From: Pandoraea communis
Lineage (GTDB): Bacteria > Pseudomonadota > Gammaproteobacteria > Burkholderiales > Burkholderiaceae
Length of the DNA stretch: 64,000 bases
Reading direction: 5' to 3'
Assembly (NCBI RefSeq): GCF_902459745.1
Contig: NZ_CABPSJ010000009.1
Coordinates: 1-64,000, forward strand
Shown: positions 8,709 to 18,395 of the stretch, piece by piece
How the letters are laid out: each line of letters opens with the position of its first letter
How positions within the stretch are numbered: position 1 is the first letter of the stretch
Notes under the pieces: generated by a model
What the model saw: the letters and a program-made list of their open reading frames with translations, nothing else
Databases searched by the model: none
Told to the model about the DNA's origin: nothing
Position numbers and translations under genes: made by a program

Positions 8709-10436
8709 TCAATACCCGAGCGCGAGACCCGTATTGCGGCGCGGATCGTTCGAACCGTAGTAACGGTTCTTGCCGATCGGCTTGCCGCCAAGCGACGGCG
8801 CACCGACGAGAATGGCGGCGATGTGGTTCGCCGGTTGCGGACCGGCAAACTTCTGACCCCAGCTCTCGAGGATCTTCTGCGTGTCCGGGCTCAGCGCGAA
8901 CGGTTCGATGTTAGTGGCTTCCGGCATCCACTGCTGATGGAAGCGCGGTGCATCGACGGCTTCCTGCAGATTCATGCCGTAGTCGATGACATTGAGCATC
9001 GTCAGCAGCGTTGCCGTGATGATGCGGCTGCCACCCGGCGTACCGACGACCATGACCGGCTTGCCATCCTTCGTGACAATGGTCGGGCTCATCGACGACA
9101 GCGGACGGCGGCCCGGGCCGATGGCGTTCGCTTCACCCTGGATCAGACCATACAGGTTCGGCACGCCCACCTTGGCGGTGAAGTCGTCCATTTCATCGTT
9201 GAGCAGCACACCGGTGCCATTGGCCATGACCTTCGCGCCGAACCAATCGTTGAGCGTGTAGGTGACCGACACGGCGTTGCCGTCGCGATCGATGATCGAG
9301 TAGTGCGTGGTGTTGCTGCCTTCATGCGGCGGCACGCCCGGCTTGATCTCTTGCGAGATACCGGCCTTTTGCGGGTTGATGGCCGCGCGAATCTTGGCGG
9401 CGTAGTTCTTGTCGAGCAACTGCGCGATCGGGTTCTTTATGAAGTCCGGGTCGCCCAGATAGCTGTTGCGGTCGACGTATGCATGACGCATTGCCTCGAT
9501 GGTGTAGTGCACGCCCTGTGCCGAGTGGTAACCCAGTTCCTTCATCGGGTAGCCTTCGAGGATGTTCATGATCTCGCAGATCACGACGCCGCCCGAGCTG
9601 GGGGGCGGGGCCGACACCACGTGATAGCCGCGATAGTCGCACTCGACCGGCGCCAGTTCGCGCGTCTTGTACTGATCGAGGTCCGCTTGCGTGATGATGC
9701 CGCCGCCGGCCTTCACCGACGCCACGAGCTTGCTGGCGACTTCACCCTTGTAGAAGCCGTCGGTGCCCTTGGCGCTGATCAGCTTGAGCGTGCGCGCGAG
9801 GTCCTTCTGCACCAGGCGCTCGCCCGGCTGGAACGGCTGCCCTTTGTTCAGGAAGATGGCGCCGGAGTTGGCGCGGTCCTTCTCGAAATCCTTGGTCGAC
9901 GTCCACAGCATGTCGACGTCGCCCCGATCGAGCACGAAGCCCTTGTCCGCCAGCGTGACGGCCGGTGCGAGCAGTTGCTGACGCGTCTTCGTGCCGTACT
10001 TCTCGCGCGCATACTCCATGCCCGACACGGTGCCCGGCACGCCCACGGCCAGATAACCGGTGGTGGAGGCGCCCTTGATGACGTTGCCGTCCTTGTCGAG
10101 ATACATGTTTGCCGTGGCGGCGAGCGGGGCCTTCTCGCGGAAGTCGAGGAAGGTCTTGCGGCCGTCAGCGAGCTGGATCGTCATGAAGCCGCCGCCGCCG
10201 ATATTGCCTGCGGCCGGATACACCACGGCAAGGGCATAACCCACGGCAACGGCGGCGTCGATGGCGTTACCGCCAGCCTTGAGCACGTCTACGCCGACTT
10301 TCGACGCTAGGTGCTGGGCCGTGACGACCATCCCGTTCTCGGCACCGACCGGTGCTTGCGAGGCTGCGTGAGCGTTGAATAGCGCACAGCTCAGGGCTGT
10401 CGCCAGAAGCGCTTTGGTGAGAGTTGGGTTTTTCAT
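8709..10436 (-). CDS. ggt: Periplasmic gamma-glutamyltransferase
   Basis: The 575-residue enzyme would cleave or transfer the gamma-glutamyl group of glutathione and related compounds in the periplasm. Residues 1-25 form a signal peptide ending AHA-A. The nucleophile threonine lies in SNTTHYS, at the expected junction where the proenzyme cuts itself into large and small subunits. PPPSSGG and the NDEMDDF block are family-typical. Length and layout match E. coli Ggt (580). The ATG at 10436 starts the signal peptide. A longer frame to 10823 adds 129 unlike residues and is rejected. A second, leaderless family member lies at 26494. Confidence 0.92.
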   Translation of the reverse strand: MKNPTLTKALLATALSCALFNAHAASQAPVGAENGMVVTAQHLASKVGVDVLKAGGNAIDAAVAVGYALAVVYPAAGNIGGGGFMTIQLADGRKTFLDFREKAPLAATANMYLDKDGNVIKGASTTGYLAVGVPGTVSGMEYAREKYGTKTRQQLLAPAVTLADKGFVLDRGDVDMLWTSTKDFEKDRANSGAIFLNKGQPFQPGERLVQKDLARTLKLISAKGTDGFYKGEVASKLVASVKAGGGIITQADLDQYKTRELAPVECDYRGYHVVSAPPPSSGGVVICEIMNILEGYPMKELGYHSAQGVHYTIEAMRHAYVDRNSYLGDPDFIKNPIAQLLDKNYAAKIRAAINPQKAGISQEIKPGVPPHEGSNTTHYSIIDRDGNAVSVTYTLNDWFGAKVMANGTGVLLNDEMDDFTAKVGVPNLYGLIQGEANAIGPGRRPLSSMSPTIVTKDGKPVMVVGTPGGSRIITATLLTMLNVIDYGMNLQEAVDAPRFHQQWMPEATNIEPFALSPDTQKILESWGQKFAGPQPANHIAAILVGAPSLGGKPIGKNRYYGSNDPRRNTGLALGY

Positions 10437-10890
10437 CGTCTTTCTATGGTTCTTGTCTGAGCGGGATAAATGGAACTTCCACTGCACCTGCGACGGACGC
10501 ACGACCGGCAGTTCGCCCACGCACAGTGCCTGAGGCCGGCGCTGTTCCGGGGCGACGTCTCCGCTGCCGTATGACTGACGTGCGTAAAAGTTCCGTCGGC
10601 TATCGAACGTTAACGCATAACGGGTAATTGGGGAAAGATGTGCCAAAAGTCCGGGCGGCGGGCCACAACGCCACATCGGGTGGCTCTGGACATTTCGCCA
10701 AAATGTGCTCGCGCCTTCACCGGCAAGCGTTTGGCCATATTTGGGGTCGGATGAGGGGGAGGGATTGTCCACCGAAACCGAGCGGATCGCGATGCGCAAA
10801 GAGGCGAAAAGATAAGATTCCACCCCGATGCTGTTGCGCTGTCACCACGTCGTCATGGCCTGGGCGTCGCGATGCCGCTCGCGGGACGAA
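10437..10890. other. 454-base gap between ggt and the M24 peptidase gene
   Basis: No gene is supported here. It should carry the ggt promoter on the minus strand, but I see no clear -35/-10 pair. Around 10605-10625 there is an AT-richer patch with GTTAACGCATAACG, two overlapping AACG repeats. Confidence 0.4.
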
Positions 10891-11550
10891 TCAGACCAGC
10901 AGGTCTTCGTAGAACGCGCCGAACGCACGCGTCGGGTGTGCGATCTGGATCTCCAGGATCCACAGGCCGCCGCTGGGGGTGTCGGTCAGGTCGGCCAGTT
11001 TGCCTGCCTTGTAGATGGCGTGGGGGAAATCGCTCACGCGGTGGCCTTTCATGTCGAGGTTGAGCACCCAGCCCATCGCGCCGGCTTGCTGCTTCGCGAA
11101 CTCGTACAGGGCCTGGCCGCTCACGCCTTGCGTGCGCCAGTGATCCTGCACGATACCGAACAGGCGCTTCGCGTCGTCGGCACAGCGTTGCATCTCGGCG
11201 TCGGTGCCGGTCGTGTGCGTGAAACCGCAATCGCCCTCGTGTGCACCGAATACCACGCCGATGTCGACGAAGTAGATATCGTCTTCGCCGAGCACCGGAT
11301 CGTCGTCGCTGCGCTCGCCGAACGTGCGCAGGGTGTTCTTGCCGAAGCGGATCAGCACCGGATGCCAGATGCGATCCATGCCAAGGGTGTCGAGCAGCGC
11401 CTTGCTCGCGGTAATGGCTTCCGATTCGCACATGCCGGGCTTGATGAGCGCGGCGATCTTCTCGGCCGCCTCCCACGTGAGGGCCTGAGCGCGTTGCATG
11501 GCGGCAGCGCTGAACTTCGCCCCGACCGCTTCTCTTTGTGCCAACTCCAT
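10891..11550 (-). CDS. M24-family metallopeptidase, catalytic domain only
   Basis: This 219-residue protein has the creatinase/aminopeptidase (pita-bread) fold. The five expected metal ligands appear in order: D in YFVDIGVVF, D in EGDCGFTHT, H in KGHRVSDFP, E in ILEIQI and E near the end in FYEDLL. It lacks the N-terminal domain of Xaa-Pro aminopeptidases. It is also shorter than typical MetAP (about 260 residues), so the substrate is uncertain. The start at 11550 has GGAGAG upstream; a longer frame overlaps the region upstream of the divergent regulator. It may be a regulated target of the MocR gene at 11768. Confidence 0.75.
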   Translation of the reverse strand: MELAQREAVGAKFSAAAMQRAQALTWEAAEKIAALIKPGMCESEAITASKALLDTLGMDRIWHPVLIRFGKNTLRTFGERSDDDPVLGEDDIYFVDIGVVFGAHEGDCGFTHTTGTDAEMQRCADDAKRLFGIVQDHWRTQGVSGQALYEFAKQQAGAMGWVLNLDMKGHRVSDFPHAIYKAGKLADLTDTPSGGLWILEIQIAHPTRAFGAFYEDLLV

Positions 11551-11767
11551 CGAATCTCTCCACTGATCGTCATGACGTTGAGGGGCCACTTGTCGCGTTG
11601 CAGCCTGCGGCACAAGGGGCACGTCGATAAGAATACGGTCTGACTTGTATAATTCGAAGCGCCAATTATCGAGTGTCTGATTGGTCCACTTTGGGTTTGC
11701 CGTGCGGCGCCGCACGAATTTGCGAGCCTTTCTCCATCCCTGCGCCCCTTTCTCCTTATCCACTGCC
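11551..11767. promoter_or_regulatory. Divergent promoter region, M24 peptidase and MocR gene
   Basis: This 217-base gap holds a perfect TATAAT at 11648-11653 (plus strand) and a TTGGTCCACT box at 11681-11690, whose complement AGTGGACCAA resembles TGGAC half-sites reported for MocR regulators. The box placement is inference; no matching direct repeat was found. Confidence 0.35.
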
Positions 11768-13210
11768 ATGCGCCGACGACACCTCAGCCAATCGCTTGAA
11801 TTGCCGCTTGCGGATCGTCGCGAGAAGGAGACGCGTCAGGCATGGGTCTACCGCTGTGTGCGAGAGCGCATCGTGGCGGGCGAGCTGCGGCGGGGCGACA
11901 GGCTGCCATCGACCCGCACGCTGGCGGAGCGATGGGGAGTGTCGCGTGGCATCGTTACGCTGGCTTTCGAGCAATTGACGCTCGAGGGCTATGTGGCGAG
12001 CCGCGTCGGCGCGGGTACGGAGGTCGTCGCGGATCTTGCTGCGGCAGCGACGTCATCTCGTGCCATGCAGGACGCTGGGACGCCGGTCGTGCCGTTACCC
12101 GAAAACGCCGCGTCGATTGCGCTCAAGACGGGCCGTTCGGTCGACGCCGCGTTGTTCTCTCTGTCGACGTGGCGCAAGCACATGAACCGCGCGCTGCGCG
12201 CTGTCACCCCCGAGTTGCTGGCAGACACCGACCCTCGCGGCTATTTGCCGCTGCGAGAGAGCATCGCGCGATATGTGCGCATGACACGCGGCATTGCTTG
12301 CGACGCCGCCGAGATTGTCGTGACAACCGGCATCCGCCATGCGATCGATCTCGTCACCGATGTGCTGGCGGGCGACAACACGGCGTTCTATCTCGAAGAC
12401 CCCGGATACAAGAATCTGGCGTCGCTGCTCAAGGTGCCGCCGCAGCGCTGCGTGAGCGTGCCGGTCGACGACGAAGGCTTTGTCGTGACGGCCGCAGACC
12501 GTGCGGGGGCGGCGCGTCCGGGTATCGCCTACGTCACGCCCGCACATCAGGCGCCGTTAGGCACCACCATGTCGATCAACCGACGCGTGCAACTGCTCGA
12601 ATGGGCGTCGGCGCGCGACGTATGGATCGTCGAGGATGACTACGACAGCGAGTTCAGTTACGGCAGCGCGCCATTGCCGGCGCTCAAGGCCATCGATACC
12701 CACGCCCGCGTGATTCACTGCAGCAGCTTCAACAAGTCGCTGTTCCCGTCGCTGCGCATCGGTTATTTGCTAGCACCTCCGGCGTTGCTTACCCGTATTG
12801 CCGGGCTTCGCTCGGCATCGGGGCGGGCCAACAGTCTTGTCGAGCAGATGGCATTGGCGAGCTATATCGATGCTGGCGATTTCGCGCGGCATTTGCGCGC
12901 TTCGCGCAGCGTCTATCTGCGCCGCCGCAATCTACTACTCGATGCGCTTCGCGCGCGGATAACGACGCCCTGCCGCATTACCGGCGAGCATGCAGGCTTT
13001 CACTTCTTGCTTTGGTTACCCCCGCGCGCCGACGAAGCGGCGCTTGTCGCGACGCTGCATGGGCAGGGCGTATTCGTGGAAGGACTGGCGGAGTTCACCC
13101 GGTCGCAGGTTATCGGCCCCGGACTGGTACTGGGCTATGCCGCGCTCGACGACGCGCGGCTGCCGGAGATTGCGTCGCGGATCGCCGACGCCATTGCGGC
13201 GGCGGCGTGA
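11768..13210 (+). CDS. MocR/PdxR-family PLP-dependent transcription regulator
   Basis: The 480-residue protein joins a GntR winged helix (about residues 25-90, containing DRLPSTRTLAERWGVSRG) to a fold-type I aminotransferase domain (about 120-480). The PLP lysine is K323 in SSFNKSLFPS, and the EDDYDSEF aspartate that contacts the PLP ring is present. MocR regulators typically sense PLP or amino compounds and often control a divergent gene, here the M24 peptidase. The start at 11768 gives the usual family length; a TTG at 11681 would add 29 residues. No strong ribosome-binding site is seen. Confidence 0.88.
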   Translation: MRRRHLSQSLELPLADRREKETRQAWVYRCVRERIVAGELRRGDRLPSTRTLAERWGVSRGIVTLAFEQLTLEGYVASRVGAGTEVVADLAAAATSSRAMQDAGTPVVPLPENAASIALKTGRSVDAALFSLSTWRKHMNRALRAVTPELLADTDPRGYLPLRESIARYVRMTRGIACDAAEIVVTTGIRHAIDLVTDVLAGDNTAFYLEDPGYKNLASLLKVPPQRCVSVPVDDEGFVVTAADRAGAARPGIAYVTPAHQAPLGTTMSINRRVQLLEWASARDVWIVEDDYDSEFSYGSAPLPALKAIDTHARVIHCSSFNKSLFPSLRIGYLLAPPALLTRIAGLRSASGRANSLVEQMALASYIDAGDFARHLRASRSVYLRRRNLLLDALRARITTPCRITGEHAGFHFLLWLPPRADEAALVATLHGQGVFVEGLAEFTRSQVIGPGLVLGYAALDDARLPEIASRIADAIAAAA

Positions 13211-13229
13211 GTCCGCGTCGTTCCGGGTC

Positions 13230-14078
13230 TTACTCGGCGCGCTTGCGCAGTTCGAGCCGGATGACGAACCAGCCGGCCACAGCCGACATGAGGGCCAGCG
13301 CATACCACGTCAGCAGATAGCTCATGTGGTTGTTCGAGAACTGCACCACCGTGAGTCCGCCCACGGGGTAGTCGCGTGCGGGGGCCTTGCCGGTGAGGGC
13401 TTCGGCGTCGCCCCGGACGGCGTTGGTGCCGGCATCCGCACCCGGTTTGCCGTCGGCGTCGATGAAATACGGCGCGACATCGGTTGCCGTCAGGCCGCGA
13501 GCGGCTGCAATGCCGGCGACGTCGCGCGAATACCAGAGGTTTTCCGCCGGTGCGTTCTTGCGCAGGAAGCCACCGCCCGGCTCGGGCATGCGCAACAGAC
13601 CGGTGACGGTGACTTCGCCCGCCGGTGCGGGCGGTGCGGCTTCTTTCCAACCGGGCGGCACGAAGCCTCGGTTGACGAGCACTTCGCCGCCGTCAGCCGT
13701 GCGCAGCGGCGTGAGCACCCAATACCCGCCACCCAGATCGGTAACGGCCTGCACTAACGTGTCTTTGTCGAACTGATACGCGCCGGTGAGCGAGACGTGA
13801 CGATATTCGTCGTCGGCTGCGTTGACGGCGGCCCACTGCGAACGCATGGGGGCCGGGGCCGGCGGGGCATGCACGCGGGAATTGACGCGCTCGATCAGAT
13901 CGAGCTTCCAGGCGCGGCGCTGGAGTTGCCAGGTGCCGAGGGAGGCGAACACGGAGATCAATACCAGCGTGATGACGCCGAGGACGACCAGCCGAAGGGG
14001 GGAGGGACGGGCGGGCGCGCCGGAAGCGCGCGGGGGACGCTGTGCGCCCCCCGAATCATGAAGTCGATTGCTGCTCAA
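13230..14078 (-). CDS. SURF1-family oxidase assembly protein
   Basis: The 282-residue membrane protein has the SURF1 layout: an N-terminal helix (about residues 28-50, ending SLGTWQLQRRAWK), a large periplasmic domain with GYWVLTPLRT and VLVNRGFVP, and a C-terminal helix (about 250-270). SURF1 helps insert heme a in aa3-type oxidases; in quinol-oxidase operons its role is less clear. It begins with TTG at 14078, 12 bases after cyoD ends, so it probably is the fifth gene of the cyo operon and is translationally coupled. No nearby in-frame ATG precedes the first helix. Confidence 0.85.
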   Translation of the reverse strand: MSSNRLHDSGGAQRPPRASGAPARPSPLRLVVLGVITLVLISVFASLGTWQLQRRAWKLDLIERVNSRVHAPPAPAPMRSQWAAVNAADDEYRHVSLTGAYQFDKDTLVQAVTDLGGGYWVLTPLRTADGGEVLVNRGFVPPGWKEAAPPAPAGEVTVTGLLRMPEPGGGFLRKNAPAENLWYSRDVAGIAAARGLTATDVAPYFIDADGKPGADAGTNAVRGDAEALTGKAPARDYPVGGLTVVQFSNNHMSYLLTWYALALMSAVAGWFVIRLELRKRAE

Positions 14079-14090
14079 GGGAAATGCCGT

Positions 14091-14486
14091 TCAAGGAAGG
14101 TTTTTCGTATCCTGCATCATACCCGGCATCATGTTCTGGTTCAGGTGATACATCACCCATAGCGAGCCCGACAGCGTGATTACCACCAGCACGATCGTGA
14201 AGATCAGCGACAACAGGTTCCAGCCGCCTTCGGACTTCCCGTTCATGTGCAGGAAGTAGATCATGTGCACGACGATCTGTATCGCGCCCAGAAACAGAAT
14301 CATGATGGCAGTGGTGCTCGATTTTTCGAACACGCCGCCCATCACGAACCAGAACGGAATGGCGGTGAGCACGACCGACAGGATGAAGCCGGTCGTATAG
14401 CCGCGCAGGGTACTGTGCGGTCCCTCATCGTCATGGTCGTGGTCGTGCCCGTCGGCATCGTGCAACGTCGAGTCGTGGGTGCTCAC
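14091..14486 (-). CDS. cyoD: Cytochrome bo3 ubiquinol oxidase subunit IV
   Basis: The 131-residue product has a His/Asp-rich start (about residues 8-20), three membrane helices and the family block [17 protein letters not shown]. Subunit IV stabilises the Cu(B) site region of the oxidase. It starts with GTG at 14486 in a GTGA overlap with the cyoC stop, so translation is coupled. A longer frame from 14711 runs antisense-like through cyoC and is not real. Confidence 0.92.
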   Translation of the reverse strand: MSTHDSTLHDADGHDHDHDDEGPHSTLRGYTTGFILSVVLTAIPFWFVMGGVFEKSSTTAIMILFLGAIQIVVHMIYFLHMNGKSEGGWNLLSLIFTIVLVVITLSGSLWVMYHLNQNMMPGMMQDTKNLP

Positions 14487-15151
14487 GGCAGCGCTCCCAT
14501 CAGATAGACAAACGTGAAGACGCCGATCCACACGACGTCGAGAAAGTGCCAGAACATCGACAGGCACATCAGGCGGCGGCGGTTGGGCGCCGTGAGGCCA
14601 TGCTTGCCGACCTGCACCATCAGGGTGATGAGCCAGATGATGCCGAACGTGACGTGCAGCCCGTGCGTGCTCACCAGCGTGAAGAACGAGGAGAGGAACG
14701 CGCTGCGCCACGGGCCGGCGCCTTCGTGAATGAAGGTCGCGAATTCATACAGTTCCAGCGAGAGAAATGCGGCCCCGAGCACGCCGGTGACGGCCAGCCA
14801 GCCGAGCACGGCGCTTTGGCGGCGCTTCTGCATTTCGAGCATCGCGAAACCGTAGGTAATCGACGAGAGCAGCAGGAAAGTCGTATTCACTGCCACGAGC
14901 GGCAGCTCGAACAGCTCCGCGCCGGTCGGCCCGCCCGCATAGTTGCGCCCGAGCACGCCATACGCCGCAAACAGACAGGCGAAGACGAGACAGTCGCTCA
15001 TCAGGTAGACCCAGAAGCCGAGCAGGGTCCCACCCGGCGGGTGGTAGTCGCTCGTCATCATGAACTTCAACTCGCCGTCGCGCGGCGGACTCGGGGCGTG
15101 GGCCCCGAGCGGGGCGCCCCCCGGCGGGAAGGTAGCGGTCGTGTCAGACAT
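14483..15151 (-). CDS. cyoC: Cytochrome bo3 ubiquinol oxidase subunit III
   Basis: The 222-residue inner-membrane subunit has five predicted helices and the conserved stretches [14 protein letters not shown] and [11 protein letters not shown] of the heme-copper oxidase subunit III family. Its start overlaps the cyoB stop by 8 bases, and its stop overlaps the cyoD start by 4, a tightly packed operon. Confidence 0.93.
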   Translation of the reverse strand: MSDTTATFPPGGAPLGAHAPSPPRDGELKFMMTSDYHPPGGTLLGFWVYLMSDCLVFACLFAAYGVLGRNYAGGPTGAELFELPLVAVNTTFLLLSSITYGFAMLEMQKRRQSAVLGWLAVTGVLGAAFLSLELYEFATFIHEGAGPWRSAFLSSFFTLVSTHGLHVTFGIIWLITLMVQVGKHGLTAPNRRRLMCLSMFWHFLDVVWIGVFTFVYLMGALP

Positions 15152-17135
15152 TCTGGGCGAGCAGTCGCGTGCGCGCTGCCTCCGTGTGTTCGACCTGATC
15201 GGCCGGGATGTAGTACTCGCGGTGATAGTTGAACGTATGACCGATCGCGACCGCGAGCAGCGCCACGAACGCGACGATCACCACCAGCCACATGTGCCAG
15301 ATGAGCCCAAAGCCGCAGACCGTCGAAAGCCCCGCGAGGATGATGCCCGCGCCCGTGTTCTTCGGCATGTGAATCGGGATGAAACCGGTCTCCGGACGCT
15401 TGAAGCCGTGCTGCTTCATCTGCCACCAGGCGTCGTTGTCGTGAACGATCGGCGTGAAGGCGAAGTTGTAGGCCGGCGGCGGCGACGACGTCGACCATTC
15501 CAGCGTGCGGCCATTCCACGGGTCGCCCGTCTCGTCGCGCAGTTGCTCGCGGCGCATGAAGCTCACCACGAGCTGGATGATGAAGCAGCCGATACCGATG
15601 GCGATGAGCAGGGCGCCCACGGCGGCGGTCTGGAACCAGATTTGCAGCGACATATCGTCGAAGTGGCTCACGCGGCGCGTCACGCCCATCAGACCGAGCA
15701 GATACAGCGGCATGAAGGCGACGTAGAAGCCGATGAACCAGAACCAGAACGAGCACTTGCCCCAGAACGGATCGAGACGGTAACCGAAGGCCTTGGGAAA
15801 CCAGTAGGTAATCGCGGCCATGACCCCGAAGATCACGCCGCCGATGATCACGTTGTGGAAGTGCGCAATCAGGAACAGGCCGTTATGCAGCGAGAAGTCC
15901 GCCGGCGGCACGGCGAGCAGCACGCCGGTCATGCCGCCGATGACGAACGTCACCATGAAGCCGACCGTCCAGAGCATCGGCACCTCGAAGTGGATACGCC
16001 CGCGATACATGGTGAACAGCCAGTTGAACATCTTCGCCCCGGTCGGTATCGAGATGATCATCGTGGTGATGCCGAAGAACGAATTCACACTGGCGCCGGA
16101 GCCCATCGTGAAGAAGTGGTGCAGCCATACGAGGTACGACAGCACGGTAATCACGACCGTCGCATAGACCATCGACGCATAGCCGAACAGACGCTTGCCG
16201 GAGAACGTGGCGACAACTTCGGAGAACACGCCGAACACCGGCAGCACGAGAATGTAGACCTCGGGGTGGCCCCAGATCCAGATCAGGTTCACGTACATCA
16301 TGGCGTTGCCGCCGAGATCGTTCGTGAAGAAGTTGGTGCCCGCGTAGCGATCCAGCGCCAGCAGTACGAGCACGGCGGTCAGCACCGGGAAAGCGGCCAC
16401 GATCAGCACGTTCGTGCACAGCGAGGTCCACGTGAAGACCGGCATGCGCATCATCGACATACCCGGCGCGCGCATCTTCACAATGGTCACAAGCAGGTTG
16501 ATCCCCGAGAGCAGGGTGCCGATCCCGGCGATCTGTAGTGCCCAAATGTAGTAATCGACTCCGACGTCCGGACTCTGCAGCACCCCCGACAAGGGCGGAT
16601 ACGCCAGCCAGCCGGTACGGGCGAATTCGCCGACGAACAGCGACATCATCACGAGCACGGCACCGCTCGTCGTCATCCAGAAGCTGAAGTTGTTGAGAAA
16701 CGGGAACGCTACGTCGCGCGCGCCGATTTGCAGTGGCACCACGAAGTTCATGAGGCCGGTCACGAGCGGCATCGCCACGAAGAAAATCATGATCACGCCG
16801 TGCGCGGTGAAGATCTGGTCGTAGTGATGCGGCGGCAGATACCCCATGTTGTCGCCGAACGAGACCGCCTGTTGCAAACGCATCATCGCGGCGTCGGCAA
16901 AGCCGCGCAGCAACATGATGATGCCGAGGATCACGTACATGACGCCAATCTTCTTGTGATCGATGCTCGTGAACCACTCACGCCACAGATAGCCCCACAG
17001 TTTGAAGTACGTGATGGCGCCCAGTACGGCAATGCCGCCGATCGCCACGCCCGCGAACGTCGCGAGCAGGATCGGTTCGTGGTACGGGATCGCCTCGAGC
17101 GTGAGGCGGCCGAAGATCAGCTTGACGATGTCCAT
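15144..17135 (-). CDS. cyoB: Cytochrome bo3 ubiquinol oxidase subunit I
   Basis: This 663-residue catalytic subunit binds heme b, heme o3 and Cu(B), reduces O2 to water and pumps protons. The heme and copper ligands are visible: H in TAHGVIM, H and Tyr in WGHPEVY, HH in WLHHFF and HFH in IAHFHN. The quinol-site residues of E. coli CyoB also appear to be kept: R and D in RGFADA, and H and Q in PPHHYDQ. This argues for a quinol rather than a cytochrome c oxidase. Fifteen helices are expected, and the length equals E. coli CyoB (663). Confidence 0.96.
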   Translation of the reverse strand: MDIVKLIFGRLTLEAIPYHEPILLATFAGVAIGGIAVLGAITYFKLWGYLWREWFTSIDHKKIGVMYVILGIIMLLRGFADAAMMRLQQAVSFGDNMGYLPPHHYDQIFTAHGVIMIFFVAMPLVTGLMNFVVPLQIGARDVAFPFLNNFSFWMTTSGAVLVMMSLFVGEFARTGWLAYPPLSGVLQSPDVGVDYYIWALQIAGIGTLLSGINLLVTIVKMRAPGMSMMRMPVFTWTSLCTNVLIVAAFPVLTAVLVLLALDRYAGTNFFTNDLGGNAMMYVNLIWIWGHPEVYILVLPVFGVFSEVVATFSGKRLFGYASMVYATVVITVLSYLVWLHHFFTMGSGASVNSFFGITTMIISIPTGAKMFNWLFTMYRGRIHFEVPMLWTVGFMVTFVIGGMTGVLLAVPPADFSLHNGLFLIAHFHNVIIGGVIFGVMAAITYWFPKAFGYRLDPFWGKCSFWFWFIGFYVAFMPLYLLGLMGVTRRVSHFDDMSLQIWFQTAAVGALLIAIGIGCFIIQLVVSFMRREQLRDETGDPWNGRTLEWSTSSPPPAYNFAFTPIVHDNDAWWQMKQHGFKRPETGFIPIHMPKNTGAGIILAGLSTVCGFGLIWHMWLVVIVAFVALLAVAIGHTFNYHREYYIPADQVEHTEAARTRLLAQNV

Positions 17136-17200
17136 AAGCGAGAGCCTGGAATCATTCGCGCGCGAGGCGCATCATTGTCGGGGGTTGCGCGCGGCGTGCG

Positions 17201-18235
17201 TCACTGCGTGAGCTCCTCACCGGGGGCACGCCGCATGCCGGAAGCGAACTGCACGGTATTTTCTGCCGTGCACATCGCATCGGCAAGCAACGCATCGGTT
17301 CTGCCTGCGGGCGCTCGGCTCGCGTGCTGGTGATTGGGCTGATCCATCATGTCCTTCAGACAAGGCTGCCCAGGCTGCACGCAGCGGTTCAGAATCGCGT
17401 CGTAGAGATTGGGCGCCACGTCGCCGTAGTAATGCACGGGTACCCATTCGCTCGGCTTCTCAAGCGCCGCGTACTTGTCGCGCGTGAGGTTGTCGCCCTT
17501 CGTCTTGACCTGCTGCACCCACGCATCGAAATCGTCTGCCGAGAGACCGTGGAACTTGAAGCGCATGCCCGAGAAGCCTGCGCCGCTGTAGTTCGCGGAG
17601 AAACCGTCATAGATGCCGGGCTTGTTGATGATCGCGTGAAGCTTCGTCTCCATGCCTGGCATCGCATAGATCTGCCCCGCGAGTGCGGGCACGAAGAACG
17701 AGTTCATCATCGTGGTCGACGTGATCTCGAAACGGATCGGCCGGTCCACCGGTGCGGCCAGTTCGTTGACAGTCGCAATGCCTTGATCGGGATAGAAGAA
17801 CAGCCACTTCCAGTCCATCGCGACCACTTGTACCGTGAGCGCTCGCGTGTCGGGCGGGAGATCGCGTCTGGCGTTGATGCGCTCGAGTGGACGGTACGGG
17901 TCGAGCTTGTGCGTGCTCACCCAGGTGAGCGCCCCGAGCGCGATGATAATCAGCAGCGGCGCGGCCCAGATGAGCAGTTCGAGCAGCGTCGAGTGATCCC
18001 ATTCGGGGGTATAGACCGCGTTCTTGTTCGAGGCGCGGTAGCGCCACGCAAAGAGCAATGTCAGCACGATCACCGGAACGATGATCAGCAACATCAAGAC
18101 GGTGGAAACGATGATGATGTCCCGCTGCCTTACCGCGAGATCGCCCGAAGGCGACATCAAGACGGTATTGCATCCGGACAGCAACGCGGCGGCGGGGAGT
18201 AAAAGTACCCCGCGAAGGAACTTGGGGGAAGTCAT
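17201..18235 (-). CDS. cyoA: Cytochrome bo3 ubiquinol oxidase subunit II
   Basis: The 344-residue lipoprotein has lipobox LLSGC (lipidated Cys about residue 22), two membrane helices (about 40-62 and 85-108) and a periplasmic cupredoxin domain. The cysteine and histidine CuA ligands of cytochrome c oxidases are not present, as expected for a quinol oxidase. The tail after about residue 290 carries Cys residues and is family-variable. It is the first gene of cyoABCD-SURF1; 65 bases separate it from cyoB. Confidence 0.94.
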   Translation of the reverse strand: MTSPKFLRGVLLLPAAALLSGCNTVLMSPSGDLAVRQRDIIIVSTVLMLLIIVPVIVLTLLFAWRYRASNKNAVYTPEWDHSTLLELLIWAAPLLIIIALGALTWVSTHKLDPYRPLERINARRDLPPDTRALTVQVVAMDWKWLFFYPDQGIATVNELAAPVDRPIRFEITSTTMMNSFFVPALAGQIYAMPGMETKLHAIINKPGIYDGFSANYSGAGFSGMRFKFHGLSADDFDAWVQQVKTKGDNLTRDKYAALEKPSEWVPVHYYGDVAPNLYDAILNRCVQPGQPCLKDMMDQPNHQHASRAPAGRTDALLADAMCTAENTVQFASGMRRAPGEELTQ

Positions 18236-18395
18236 GCTGCGATCGATGGAACCGTAGCCTCAGACCGGGTCCATCATGGACTTCCCACCCTGATGCAGCA
18301 ATTGAGGGTAAACCCTATAGCGTCGATTCGCGATACCTGCGATGCTTTTCTGGCACGAGTGTCATGGTCATCCCGATCCGCAAGGGGGTCCGATA

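Noticed and set aside
10437-10823. N-terminal extension of ggt by 129 codons
   Set aside because: The extension shows no family similarity and would bury the signal peptide; ATG 10436 starts a normal leader.
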